DNA from: GCA-003244245 sp035606945
GTDB lineage: Bacteria > Actinomycetota > Actinomycetes > Mycobacteriales > Pseudonocardiaceae
Direction: 5' to 3'
Assembly (NCBI GenBank): GCA_035606945.1
Contig: DATNDR010000086.1
Span: forward strand, 25,003 to 89,002
Length of the DNA: 64,000 nt
The notes under the pieces are model-generated. The model had not been told where the DNA came from and made no database searches. It worked only from the letters and a program-made list of their open reading frames with translations. A program made the translations under genes and the position numbers. Shown here piece by piece: positions 57,223-64,000 of this stretch. The stretch's first letter is position 1. Each line of letters opens with the position of its first letter.

Positions 57223-58104
57223 ATGCGAGTCAATGGCATGATTTCCTTGCAGCTTCCTTCTCCGCTCGTTGAGATCCGGGACGCGCGTGTGGAGTCACGG
57301 GGTCTACGCCTTTATCTGAAGCGCGATGATCTGATTCATGCAGAGCTACCAGGTAATAAATGGCGTAAGCTGAAGTACAACATCGGAGCCGCCCAAGACC
57401 AAGGCATGAGTACGCTGTTGACCTTCGGTGGGGCGTATTCGAATCACATCAGAGCGACTGCCGCAGCTGGTCACTATTTCGGCTTCAACACAATTGGGGT
57501 TATTCGTGGCGAGGAACATCTCCGTCTCAACAGTACACTCCGGTACGCCACAAACCATGGAATGCGACTCACCTACATGGATCGCCGCACGTACCGGGAG
57601 AAGACTGATCCGTCCGTCATCGCAGACCTTCGGGCACATTTCGGAAATTTTTACCTCGTCCCCGAAGGTGGAAGTAACGCTTTAGCGGTCAAAGGTTGCA
57701 AAGAGTTGGTGGGCGAAATCGATGTTGATTTTGATGTCATTTGTTGTCCATGTGGAACAGGGGGTACCCTTGCTGGGATCTCGGCAGCGCTTCGTCAGGG
57801 GCAGTGCGCCGTAGGCTTTTCCGCACTCAGGGGCGGAACTTTTCTGGTCGATGATGTTGCCGAGTTGCAACGCCAATCGGTCGGCACCGTCCTCGACAAT
57901 TGGTCAATTGAAGTTGAATTTCATTTCGGAGGGTTCGCGCGTCACACACTGCAACTCGACGAATTCATATCATCGTTCGCGCAGTTGCACGGGATAACCC
58001 TCGATTGGGTGTATGTTGCGAAAATGATGTATGGCATCTTCGCACTTGCCGACCGGGGTGCGTTCAACCCAGGTAAAAGAATTGTGGCCGTGATCACCGG
58101 CTAG
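57223..58104 (+). CDS. PLP-dependent D-cysteine desulfhydrase / ACC-deaminase-like enzyme
   Basis: About 293 residues from ATG 57223. Fold type II PLP enzyme: LYLKRDDLIHAELPGNKWRK contains the Schiff-base lysine region, FGGAYSNHIRATAAAGHYFG the substrate-carboxylate loop, and CCPCGTGGTLAGI the phosphate cup. Family members act on D-cysteine, 1-aminocyclopropane-1-carboxylate or D-amino acids; selectivity cannot be told. Lower GC than the core. It appears to be cargo of the integrative element. Confidence 0.85.
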   Translation: MRVNGMISLQLPSPLVEIRDARVESRGLRLYLKRDDLIHAELPGNKWRKLKYNIGAAQDQGMSTLLTFGGAYSNHIRATAAAGHYFGFNTIGVIRGEEHLRLNSTLRYATNHGMRLTYMDRRTYREKTDPSVIADLRAHFGNFYLVPEGGSNALAVKGCKELVGEIDVDFDVICCPCGTGGTLAGISAALRQGQCAVGFSALRGGTFLVDDVAELQRQSVGTVLDNWSIEVEFHFGGFARHTLQLDEFISSFAQLHGITLDWVYVAKMMYGIFALADRGAFNPGKRIVAVITG

Positions 58105-58129
58105 ACCGGGTAGGAAAACGTCGAGCGAC

Positions 58130-59278
58130 CTATACTTTCATGTGATAGGAGCGTTGTGTCGCCTTTGCGGTGGAATTGTCTTCCAAGATCAGCTCCCATC
58201 GTCCGCAGTTGATTTTGAAGTCACGACTGAAGCCAAGCCACATACCATGTATGCTTCGCCCACTCGGATCGATGACCAGCTGTAATGCGCCGTGGTAGGT
58301 GGCGCCTTTGTAGTATCCTGCCGAGGACGTTGATTCACGCCAGGACCCAGTGGCCACGGGCGGTTCGAGTACGAGTTCTAGTCGGAGTTGCGATCCCGTC
58401 GAATGCGGCAGACTTTGACCAACTAGTCGGTTTTGCTGCTGCCGGAAAACAACATAATGATCGCCGGTGAAATCACCACCGCGGCCAGTACTCGGATAAA
58501 TGTAGCGACTCCGCCAAATTCCCGAAAAAGCCGACAGATCCAGCGGTTGACCATTTGAAGAAAACCCCCCTGTTTCATCTATTTCCACCGGGGATAGTGC
58601 CGCAATCGACAGACCGGCACTCAGCTTCAGAAGCAGCGCCCGTCGAGAGATTCCATCACCCGTGTGATCAGCCCATGCTGTCACCATTCGGGCGAGTTCG
58701 TGCACGTCAACCGACTCCGATCTAGACACAAGTTCAGAAAAGTTGGTCATCCCATGTTCGGTGTCACCGGGAAGCTGCGGAGACAGTCCATCGGAGAATA
58801 TCGCCGGGAGTCTCGGAAAACTCCTTAAGGCTCGGCAGGAGGAATCTCGATAACGGAAATCTGCGCAATCGCAGAGCAGGTCCGCCATCCCGCATTCGTA
58901 CAATTCGGCAAGTTTCGTGAGTACATCAAGTGAGGGGGCGTACCCAGTTGAAGAGGGCCACAATTCCCAATACGAGAAATTCTTGAAAGTCTTCACATCT
59001 GCGGGCCAATGACTGTTCCAACGCTCGGCTGCTTCCCGTTGACTCAAGCCGTGAGCCATCCGCAGCGCAGCACGCATATTCAGGTGATACCGCGTGCAGA
59101 AGACAGCAGCGACCTCAGCCCACGTCTTGTGCTGAGCACGTAACTCAGCCGATAGTTGCTGCTGCTCCTGTCGCTGGCTACGAAGCCTCGACGGTACGGT
59201 GACTCCTCTCCACCGGGGTTCACAGACCGTATCGCCTCCCCCAGGATTCCGCAGAACGTCCCAGTTGAACAGGGACAC
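58130..59278 (-). CDS. Helix-turn-helix regulator with C-terminal sensor-like domain
   Basis: About 382 residues; the start is uncertain (GTG 59278 chosen, no ATG in a sensible place). An N-terminal Xre-like region: MRAALRMAHGLSQREAAERW, and PSLDVLTKLAELYECGMADL followed by LLCDCADF, as in many Streptomyces regulators. The C-terminal ~140 residues (FSGIWRSRYIYPSTGRGG ... WELILED) form a beta-rich domain of unknown ligand. It is divergent from the peptide-methyltransferase operon and probably controls it. Confidence 0.75.
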   Translation of the reverse strand: MSLFNWDVLRNPGGGDTVCEPRWRGVTVPSRLRSQRQEQQQLSAELRAQHKTWAEVAAVFCTRYHLNMRAALRMAHGLSQREAAERWNSHWPADVKTFKNFSYWELWPSSTGYAPSLDVLTKLAELYECGMADLLCDCADFRYRDSSCRALRSFPRLPAIFSDGLSPQLPGDTEHGMTNFSELVSRSESVDVHELARMVTAWADHTGDGISRRALLLKLSAGLSIAALSPVEIDETGGFSSNGQPLDLSAFSGIWRSRYIYPSTGRGGDFTGDHYVVFRQQQNRLVGQSLPHSTGSQLRLELVLEPPVATGSWRESTSSAGYYKGATYHGALQLVIDPSGRSIHGMWLGFSRDFKINCGRWELILEDNSTAKATQRSYHMKV

Positions 59279-59395
59279 CTGTCCTGTCAAGATCACTGTC
59301 TTGCTGGGTGTCTTGACGGGCCAACCTGCGGTTTCCTTTCCTAGAGATAGATCGCCCGACGGCGAGGGTCGGGAAGTTGGAGGCGAGGGTGAAAA
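59279..59395. promoter_or_regulatory. Divergent promoter region, regulator / peptide-methyltransferase
   Basis: About 120 bases between the regulator start and the small peptide gene. It should hold both promoters. A GTCGGGAAG..GGAGGCGAGGGTG stretch precedes the peptide ATG and includes its ribosome binding site. No clear palindromic operator was found by eye. Confidence 0.5.
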
Positions 59396-59521
59396 ATGGC
59401 TGAAGACAGACACAGCGGCGACGATGATAAGCAGACTGATCATCTGGACAAAGGGTCAGACGGTCACACTGTGGAGAGTGGAGACGAGAAGTGGGGATTG
59501 CCAGCACTGATACGCTGGTGA
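59396..59521 (+). CDS. 41-residue acidic peptide, candidate RiPP precursor
   Basis: ATG 59396 with GGAGGCGAGG upstream; stop TGA 59519-59521. The peptide is acidic and rich in Asp, Gly and His (DRHSGDDDKQTDHLDKGSDG) and ends with a hydrophobic, Trp-containing tail (EKWGLPALIRW). Asp22-Gly23 is a sequence prone to aspartimide formation. The stop overlaps a GTG start of the downstream PIMT-type methyltransferase (GTGA), so the two are translationally coupled. A substrate role is inferred from this pairing; no maturation enzyme other than the methyltransferase is seen. Confidence 0.6.
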   Translation: MAEDRHSGDDDKQTDHLDKGSDGHTVESGDEKWGLPALIRW

Positions 59522-60606
59522 AGGAGCTGAACTCGGCCGGGAGCCTTCCGGTCGAGTTCGGTCGTCTACTCCACACCGTACGTCGTGAGTGGTTCATTCC
59601 TGACCGGATCTGGGTTGACCGGAAGCCTATCGATCGGGCATCGCAGCCTGACATGTGGATGCGTGCTGTCTACTCCAATTCTGCTATCGTGACCCAGTTC
59701 GACGATGGCCGTACACAGTGGCCCGATGTCGGAGAGATACCCACATGCTCGGCGTCGATGCCTTCTACCGTGGCTGGGATGTTAGACCACCTCGACGTCA
59801 AGAAGGGGCATTCAGTACTGGAGATCGGCACCGGCACAGGATTCAGCGCCGCACTGCTGTCTGAGATCGTCGGACCATCGGGTAACGTGACCACAGTCGA
59901 GATAGACCAGCAAGTGGCCGAAAACGCGCGCGACCGACTCACCGGATTCGATCGGGTTCGTACCGTGGTCGGTGACGCTACGACTGGTGCTTTCGAGTCC
60001 GCCCCCTTCGATCGCGTCATATCCACAGCAACCGTGCATCTTGGTCACGTTCCCTACTCATGGCTGCAACAGACGAAGCCGGGCGGTGTCATCGTCACGC
60101 CCGTTCGCGCTGACCTCACATCAGGACCATTGGTCCGCTTCATCGTCAACGAGGACGGCACTGCCACCGGCCGGATGGTTCCGATGGGCGTCCAATTCAT
60201 GGAAGTGCGTTCACAGCGCACCGCACAGACACCGGATGACGATTTCGACTGGCAAGACGACACCGCCGACCGCAGCACCACCAAGATAAAGCCCTGGTTG
60301 ATGTTCTCAGACATCGTCTCCCGTTGGGCGTTGGGCGTGGCCCTGCCGTCCTGCCGCTACAACACGGAAGAGAACAAATTCGTCTGGTTACGGGGCCCCG
60401 TATCCTGCTCATGGGCCTCCGTGGTCCCGGACGGCGACGGTAGGCTCCTCGTTCGCCAGAAAGGTATTCGCCGCCTTTGGGACGAGGCCGAAAGCGCATA
60501 CCCCTGGTGGATAGGCCAAGGAAGACCGGTCGGGCCTGATTGGATATGGACGATCACGCCAAAGCATCAAACAATCCAGCCGGGCTCCGCAACGGGACAG
60601 TGCTAA
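59518..60606 (+). CDS. PIMT-type (protein-L-isoaspartate) O-methyltransferase, RiPP-associated form
   Basis: 362 residues from GTG 59518 (GTG 59491 is an alternative). N-terminal VRREWFIPDRIW and CSASMPSTVAGMLDHL are typical of PIMT relatives; HSVLEIGTGTGFSAALLSEI is the SAM motif and VTTVEIDQQVAENARDRL follows. A C-terminal extension (about 255-362; FVWLRGPVSCSWASV, RLWDEAESAYPWWIGQGRP) is longer than housekeeping PIMT and matches methyltransferases of ATP-grasp RiPP clusters. No ATP-grasp ligase gene is next to it. Confidence 0.82.
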   Translation: MKELNSAGSLPVEFGRLLHTVRREWFIPDRIWVDRKPIDRASQPDMWMRAVYSNSAIVTQFDDGRTQWPDVGEIPTCSASMPSTVAGMLDHLDVKKGHSVLEIGTGTGFSAALLSEIVGPSGNVTTVEIDQQVAENARDRLTGFDRVRTVVGDATTGAFESAPFDRVISTATVHLGHVPYSWLQQTKPGGVIVTPVRADLTSGPLVRFIVNEDGTATGRMVPMGVQFMEVRSQRTAQTPDDDFDWQDDTADRSTTKIKPWLMFSDIVSRWALGVALPSCRYNTEENKFVWLRGPVSCSWASVVPDGDGRLLVRQKGIRRLWDEAESAYPWWIGQGRPVGPDWIWTITPKHQTIQPGSATGQC

Positions 60607-60609
60607 GCG

Positions 60610-60972
60610 ATGCACCCACAGGAACCTGCCGATAGCCCGGATGTAGTGATCGCAAAACGGCTACTAGATTACGCCAAGCTGGGTGGTTTTACATTCCAGC
60701 GCGCGGCACCGGGCGCAGATGCTCCGCTGGTCGGATACCGAGTCTGCGACGACTGTGTGGACCTCATCCACATCGAAGGATTCAGCTGTGGCTGCTTCGC
60801 TTGGCGAAAGCGCACATCCCGGCTAATCGTTTCCCCGCACTCCCTCGTACAACGCCAAGTGGAAGGCAGCGCGGTCGATGTGCTCAACGTTCTCCTAGTG
60901 CATACTCACCGTCATGGTTGCCAGCGCACCGCGCCGTACCGGAGGGCGCACCCTCGTCAACGTAGACCCTGA
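60610..60972 (+). CDS. Hypothetical protein between methyltransferase and recombinase
   Basis: 120 residues; ATG 60610 begins 3 bases after the methyltransferase stop. VIAKRLLDYAKLGGFTFQRA, then GYRVCDDCVDLIHIEGFSCG and CGCFAWRKR; three or four Cys could bind a metal. The last ~40 residues are basic and overlap the recombinase start, so the true end may be less conserved. I do not recognise the family. Confidence 0.55.
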   Translation: MHPQEPADSPDVVIAKRLLDYAKLGGFTFQRAAPGADAPLVGYRVCDDCVDLIHIEGFSCGCFAWRKRTSRLIVSPHSLVQRQVEGSAVDVLNVLLVHTHRHGCQRTAPYRRAHPRQRRP

Positions 60973-62446
60973 CCAGCTGATCTGGGTCCTGCTCGCACGC
61001 GAGTCGACCGACCGCGAGCGGCAGATAGACAACCAGCTCACCGACCTTCGCGCGCAGGTGGCGCGGATAGGCGGGCGGATCGACCGGGAGATTCCCGAGA
61101 ACGCCGTCTCCGCGTTTAAACGCAGGCGGGTCGGCTTGCCCGATGGCACTTTTGGTTACAGGGTAGTTCGGCCGGAATGGGAAAAGGTCCTGACCGCGCT
61201 ACGGCGTGGTGATTGTAACGCGCTTATGGTGCCGGATATTGATCGGGCGATGCGTGACCCGCGAACGCTGGAGGATCTAATAGATACGGTTGAACTGTAT
61301 GGAGTTTACGTCGCTAGTCTGACGGGCAATATTGACCTGACCACGGACGCGGGTATCTCGGCGGCGCGGAGCCTGGTCAATCAGCGGAATCAGGAATCGC
61401 GGAACACGTCACGGCGCGTTGCTAACGGTCAACGCCACGCCGCGATGGAAGGCAGGCATCATGGTGGCCCTAAGCGCCCGTTCGGCTGGCGCAAGGATCG
61501 TATTCGGCTCAACAAGCGGGAGGCTGGATATATTCGACGCGAGCTACCGCGCATTCTAGCTGGGGTTAGCCCGCTGACTCTCGCCCGCGAGTGGAATGAA
61601 CGCGGAATACCGACCGTGAGGGGTTGCGAATGGCGGGGGACAACGATTCGGAGGATGTATCTGAATCCGCGTATCTGTGGCCTTGTAGTCTACCAGGGCG
61701 TGATGTTGTTCGGCTCTGACGGGAACAAGGTCCGGGGAAAATGGGAAACAATCCTGACTGAAGATGAATATGACGACGTGGTAGCGAAATGGGGATCATC
61801 ACCACAGTCCAGGCCGTCGCGGCTGGGAGCTAAGGGACGCGGGCGGCGGACCGTTTACCTGCTATCTCCGTTCTTGCGGTGCGGCAAGTGTAGCGCCCGG
61901 ATGATCGGCTCACACCGACGCAATAAGCGTGGGGAGCTTGAAGAGTACTATCGATGCCCAGCTAGTGGGAACGGCGGATGCGGCGGCGTGACGCGGGCTG
62001 CCGAACCAGTCAACACGTACATCAAAGCGCTGGTGATCGCGGAGCAGCAGAAAATTCAGTTCCGTAAGCTCGAAGATTTCCCGCCGTGGCCGAAAACGGA
62101 AGAACTTGCGGATCTGCAAAAACGCATCAACACCCAGCAGAGGAACTTCGAAGCAGGTAACATTTCGGCCGAGCGGCATTTTCCCTCGCTGGCCCGCATG
62201 GAGGCGGTGGAGGCTGAGCTTAAGCGCGAGCGACGCCAGTATGAGGGTCGGCAGCAGGCCCGCCGGCACGCGGTGGCGAATCTGGCCGAGGAATGGGATA
62301 AGGCGGATTTCACCATGGAGCAGAAGCAGGCCGCGATAGCCCAGACGCTCACTGCTGTCATCATCAAGCCATCGGGTAGGGGCGGCCAGTTTCATCCGGA
62401 TCAGATCGTGCCGGTATTCAGCGAAGACAACGGCGAAGCCGAATAA
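60914..62446 (+). CDS. Large serine recombinase (site-specific integrase)
   Basis: 510 residues from ATG 60914. The N-terminal resolvase domain has LLARESTDRERQIDNQL (catalytic Ser) and the distal arginines in MVPDIDRAMRDPRTLEDLID. The recombinase domain (about 170-290) has GRHHGGPKRPFGWR and ILAGVSPLTLAREWNERGIP. The zinc ribbon is FLRCGKCSARMIG with YYRCPASGNGGCGG, followed by a coiled coil (about 380-450) that controls synapsis. It would integrate and excise the element, with attP usually next to the gene. Confidence 0.95.
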   Translation: MVASAPRRTGGRTLVNVDPDQLIWVLLARESTDRERQIDNQLTDLRAQVARIGGRIDREIPENAVSAFKRRRVGLPDGTFGYRVVRPEWEKVLTALRRGDCNALMVPDIDRAMRDPRTLEDLIDTVELYGVYVASLTGNIDLTTDAGISAARSLVNQRNQESRNTSRRVANGQRHAAMEGRHHGGPKRPFGWRKDRIRLNKREAGYIRRELPRILAGVSPLTLAREWNERGIPTVRGCEWRGTTIRRMYLNPRICGLVVYQGVMLFGSDGNKVRGKWETILTEDEYDDVVAKWGSSPQSRPSRLGAKGRGRRTVYLLSPFLRCGKCSARMIGSHRRNKRGELEEYYRCPASGNGGCGGVTRAAEPVNTYIKALVIAEQQKIQFRKLEDFPPWPKTEELADLQKRINTQQRNFEAGNISAERHFPSLARMEAVEAELKRERRQYEGRQQARRHAVANLAEEWDKADFTMEQKQAAIAQTLTAVIIKPSGRGGQFHPDQIVPVFSEDNGEAE

Positions 62447-62468
62447 CTAAGCTCAGACAGACAAAACC

Positions 62469-62495
62469 TGGCCCGATGGGAACTCCACCGGGCCA
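62469..62495. terminator. Hairpin terminator
   Basis: TGGCCCG and CGGGCCA pair around ATGGGAACTCCAC, followed by CGTTTC. It lies 22 bases after the recombinase stop and just before the stop of the convergent small gene, so it may serve both. Confidence 0.75.
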
Positions 62496-62499
62496 CGTT

Positions 62500-62625
62500 T
62501 CATCCTATTCCGGGGTCATCGCCTAGTTCGAAACAGTAGATGCGCGCTACCCTTCTCGCCCATTCGTATGATCGGTGGGGTGCATTCTTTAGCTGCTGTT
62601 CCGCCCACTCTTCCGGCGTGGGCAT
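62500..62625 (-). CDS. Small element-encoded protein (41 residues)
   Basis: ATG 62625 preceded by GGGAGAAGGTGATA. The sequence begins MPTPEEWAEQQLKNAPHRSY and continues EWARRVARIYCFELG. Short proteins with PTPEEWAxxQLxNAP are familiar to me from actinobacterial integrative elements and phages near their integrases; the function is unknown. An upstream Lys/Arg-rich extension lacks a start codon. Confidence 0.62.
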   Translation of the reverse strand: MPTPEEWAEQQLKNAPHRSYEWARRVARIYCFELGDDPGIG

Positions 62626-62883
62626 TATCACCTTCTCCCTGGCTTCTGGCTTCTTTCTACGTTTCGTCGTTGTGGTATCACCTCCCTTCGCTTGCGGGAG
62701 CGCGAATCAGCCCCGCCACCAAACCTTGCTGTGCCTATGCCTCGCAGTGGGGCCCATGAGTCGCAGGTTGCTCGGATTGGGCTGGTACTCACGAGATGAT
62801 CGGGTTGGGGGGCGGCCCGTGAGGCAGGTCGGGGCGTCCCACGGGAGGCATCGAAAGTGGCGGTTTCGGGGTGCTCAGCGCTG
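62626..62883. other. Region without a supported gene
   Basis: Open frames on the plus strand across this stretch have no codon bias. It contains GTGAGGCAGG and GGAGGCATC near 62820-62850, which belong to the GAGGCA motif set. Confidence 0.4.
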
Positions 62884-62962
62884 ATGTGCCTTCGCCGGGT
62901 TGTCTGCCTTGCCGCAGGTCATCGGTAGGGCAGACAGCGCGCGTGGGGATGAGGCATGTGCC
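62884..62962. repeat. GAGGCA-rich locus, right copy of a diverged inverted repeat
   Basis: The reverse complement reads GGCACATGCCTC, 39 bases, then CAAGGCAGACAACCCGGCGA and AGGCA, matching 57049-57124 in order and spacing. It lies about 30 bases beyond the stop codon of the FtsK/TraB-like gene. Confidence 0.7.
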
Positions 62963-62993
62963 CTGCGCGGGGCGTGGTGCCCCGCTTCCTGCC

Positions 62994-64000
62994 TCACTGT
63001 GGGCCAGTCGAGGATTGGCCGGATTCGGGGTGTTGGGTGTGGAGTGCGGTGGTGACGTCGGCGATCAGGATGACGCGCTGGCCGGGTTGTCCGTCGAGGC
63101 TGCGTTTTTTGACCTCGACCCCACGGTCTTCGAGTGCGGTGGCGAACTGCTGGGCTGACCAGCCGTCGTAGGTTGACTGCCAATGTGCCCGGAGGTGGTG
63201 GAGTACGTCGGCGGAGCGCAGCTTGTCGTGACCGTCCAGGACGGCGGCGACATCGGCGAGCAGGTCCCGTGCCGGCTCAGGCTCGCCGGCTTCGATGACG
63301 TCAACAGTCCGGCCGGAGCGCTGGATGATGTCCATGGCGCGGCTGATCACGGCATAGGCCTGCTTGGTGGACACGTAGTGGGTGCGCACGATGGCGAAGG
63401 CCTGTCCGCTGGGGATGTCCTCCACCTCTCCAGTGGCGACGACGGTGCCGGCGTCGGCGCCGGGGCGCAGGTCTTGCGGTCGGGCGCCCCTGTCGGCGGC
63501 GTCAGCGAGGATCATTTTGGCGGTCTCGTGGTTGGGCACGTTCAGCGCGCAGCGCACGTGCGCGCCCTCGCGGACCCGAGCCGGAAGAGTGCGGTCGTCG
63601 GGTCGTTGGGTGGCTTGCAGTAGGTGCACGTTGACCGCGCGGGCCTGGTCGTGCAGTTTCTTGGCGGCCCGCCAGGCCCGGGCGTCGTCCTTGACACCGC
63701 CGATGGGGTGTGGTGCGCCATAGAGCACCTGACACTCATCCACAATCAGGTAGACCGGGTGAAACCCAGAGCCTTTGCGGCGGGAGACCTCCCGGGGGAT
63801 GGCCCCGACGATCCCGGCGGCGCGTTTGGCGTCGTAGCGACGCGCGACCTCCCCGACTGCCCATTCGAGCATCTGCGTGGTGGCCGTAGCGTGCTCGTCG
63901 GCGCTGCCCTCGATCAGGGTCACCGCACGCGGGGCGAACATCGACCAGTCCCCGTCGCCTTTGAGATCGGCGATATGCAGCTCCACCGTGGAGTCCAAAG
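62994..64000 (-). CDS. FtsK/TraB-type DNA translocase, C-terminal part
   Basis: The frame is open at the right edge. Visible: ADLKGDGDWSMFAP, the Walker B strand GFHPVYLIVDECQVLYG, LHDQARAVNVHLLQATQRPD (arginine-finger region) and VRCALNVPNHETAKMILAD. The C-terminal ~90 residues (LLADVAAVLDGHDKLRS ... VILIADVTTAL) form a winged-helix-like domain where TraB reads its DNA motif. Walker A lies outside the window. In actinobacterial elements this protein moves double-stranded DNA between mycelial cells. Confidence 0.9.
   Translation of the reverse strand, partial: LDSTVELHIADLKGDGDWSMFAPRAVTLIEGSADEHATATTQMLEWAVGEVARRYDAKRAAGIVGAIPREVSRRKGSGFHPVYLIVDECQVLYGAPHPIGGVKDDARAWRAAKKLHDQARAVNVHLLQATQRPDDRTLPARVREGAHVRCALNVPNHETAKMILADAADRGARPQDLRPGADAGTVVATGEVEDIPSGQAFAIVRTHYVSTKQAYAVISRAMDIIQRSGRTVDVIEAGEPEPARDLLADVAAVLDGHDKLRSADVLHHLRAHWQSTYDGWSAQQFATALEDRGVEVKKRSLDGQPGQRVILIADVTTALHTQHPESGQSSTGPQ

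Noticed and set aside
62540..62884. Plus-strand 114-residue frame behind the recombinase
   Set aside because: It is opposite the better supported 41-residue minus-strand gene and has poor codon use.

Overview
The window is high-GC actinobacterial chromosome. Gene content and order point to the Pseudonocardiales/Mycobacteriales side of the phylum. From memory of the M. tuberculosis map, the blocks pheA-phosphatase, carbonic anhydrase-mutY-mhuD, clpC1-lsr2-(lysS)-coaX-panD-panC, folK-folB-folP-folE-ftsH, and hpt-tilS-metalloprotease-dacB-ppa all have syntenic counterparts there. The genus cannot be named from the sequence alone.

About 1-34 kb is dense core genome. It holds the end of a glycerophosphodiesterase, a SEC-C protein, a CPBP membrane protease, pheA, a histidine phosphatase, a carbonic anhydrase, mutY, mhuD, clpC, an FhuF-like protein behind a DtxR/IdeR-type iron box, a diacylglycerol-kinase-like gene and lsr2. 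A tightly coupled minus-strand series follows for pantothenate (panC, panD, coaX) and folate (folK, folB, folP, folE), then ftsH, hpt, tilS, a zinc metalloprotease and dacB, with ppa divergent. Many junctions are GTGA overlaps. Two core-region genes are broken: an ABC-F ATPase (about 8.2-9.1 kb) and, notably, lysS between lsr2 and coaX. Three intergenic sites carry a palindromic element with core ATGGAGACATATCGGG; at two of them the paired 22-23 bp arms have co-varied.

About 34-42 kb is a transition zone: a LuxR-family ATPase regulator, a Gly/Tyr-rich small protein, a stand-alone protein resembling the N-terminal part of conjugative FtsK/TraB translocases, a STAS protein, a Gly/Asn-rich peptide gene, and a 3' half of tRNA-Pro(CGG), the usual footprint of site-specific integration. 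From 42.0 to 47.9 kb lies a compact lower-GC cluster (acyl-CoA-dehydrogenase-like flavoprotein, unknown protein, flavin amine oxidase, methylthioribose-kinase-like enzyme, PP2C-like protein). I cannot match it to a known pathway. Two polytopic GT-C-like membrane proteins follow (48.6-52.1 kb).

52.1-56.9 kb is a graveyard of IS110, IS6 and IS630 fragments around a LysM plus mannose-lectin protein. From about 56.9 kb to the window end is an integrative/conjugative-type element: a PLP enzyme, a regulator divergent from a 41-codon acidic peptide gene coupled to a PIMT-type methyltransferase, a large serine recombinase, a small minus-strand gene and the C-terminal part of an FtsK/TraB translocase. 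A diverged ~80 bp inverted repeat rich in GAGGCA motifs flanks this module and is a candidate transfer or regulatory locus. The peptide-methyltransferase pair is the best candidate for an undescribed peptide-modification (RiPP) system, and the 42-48 kb cluster is the second.
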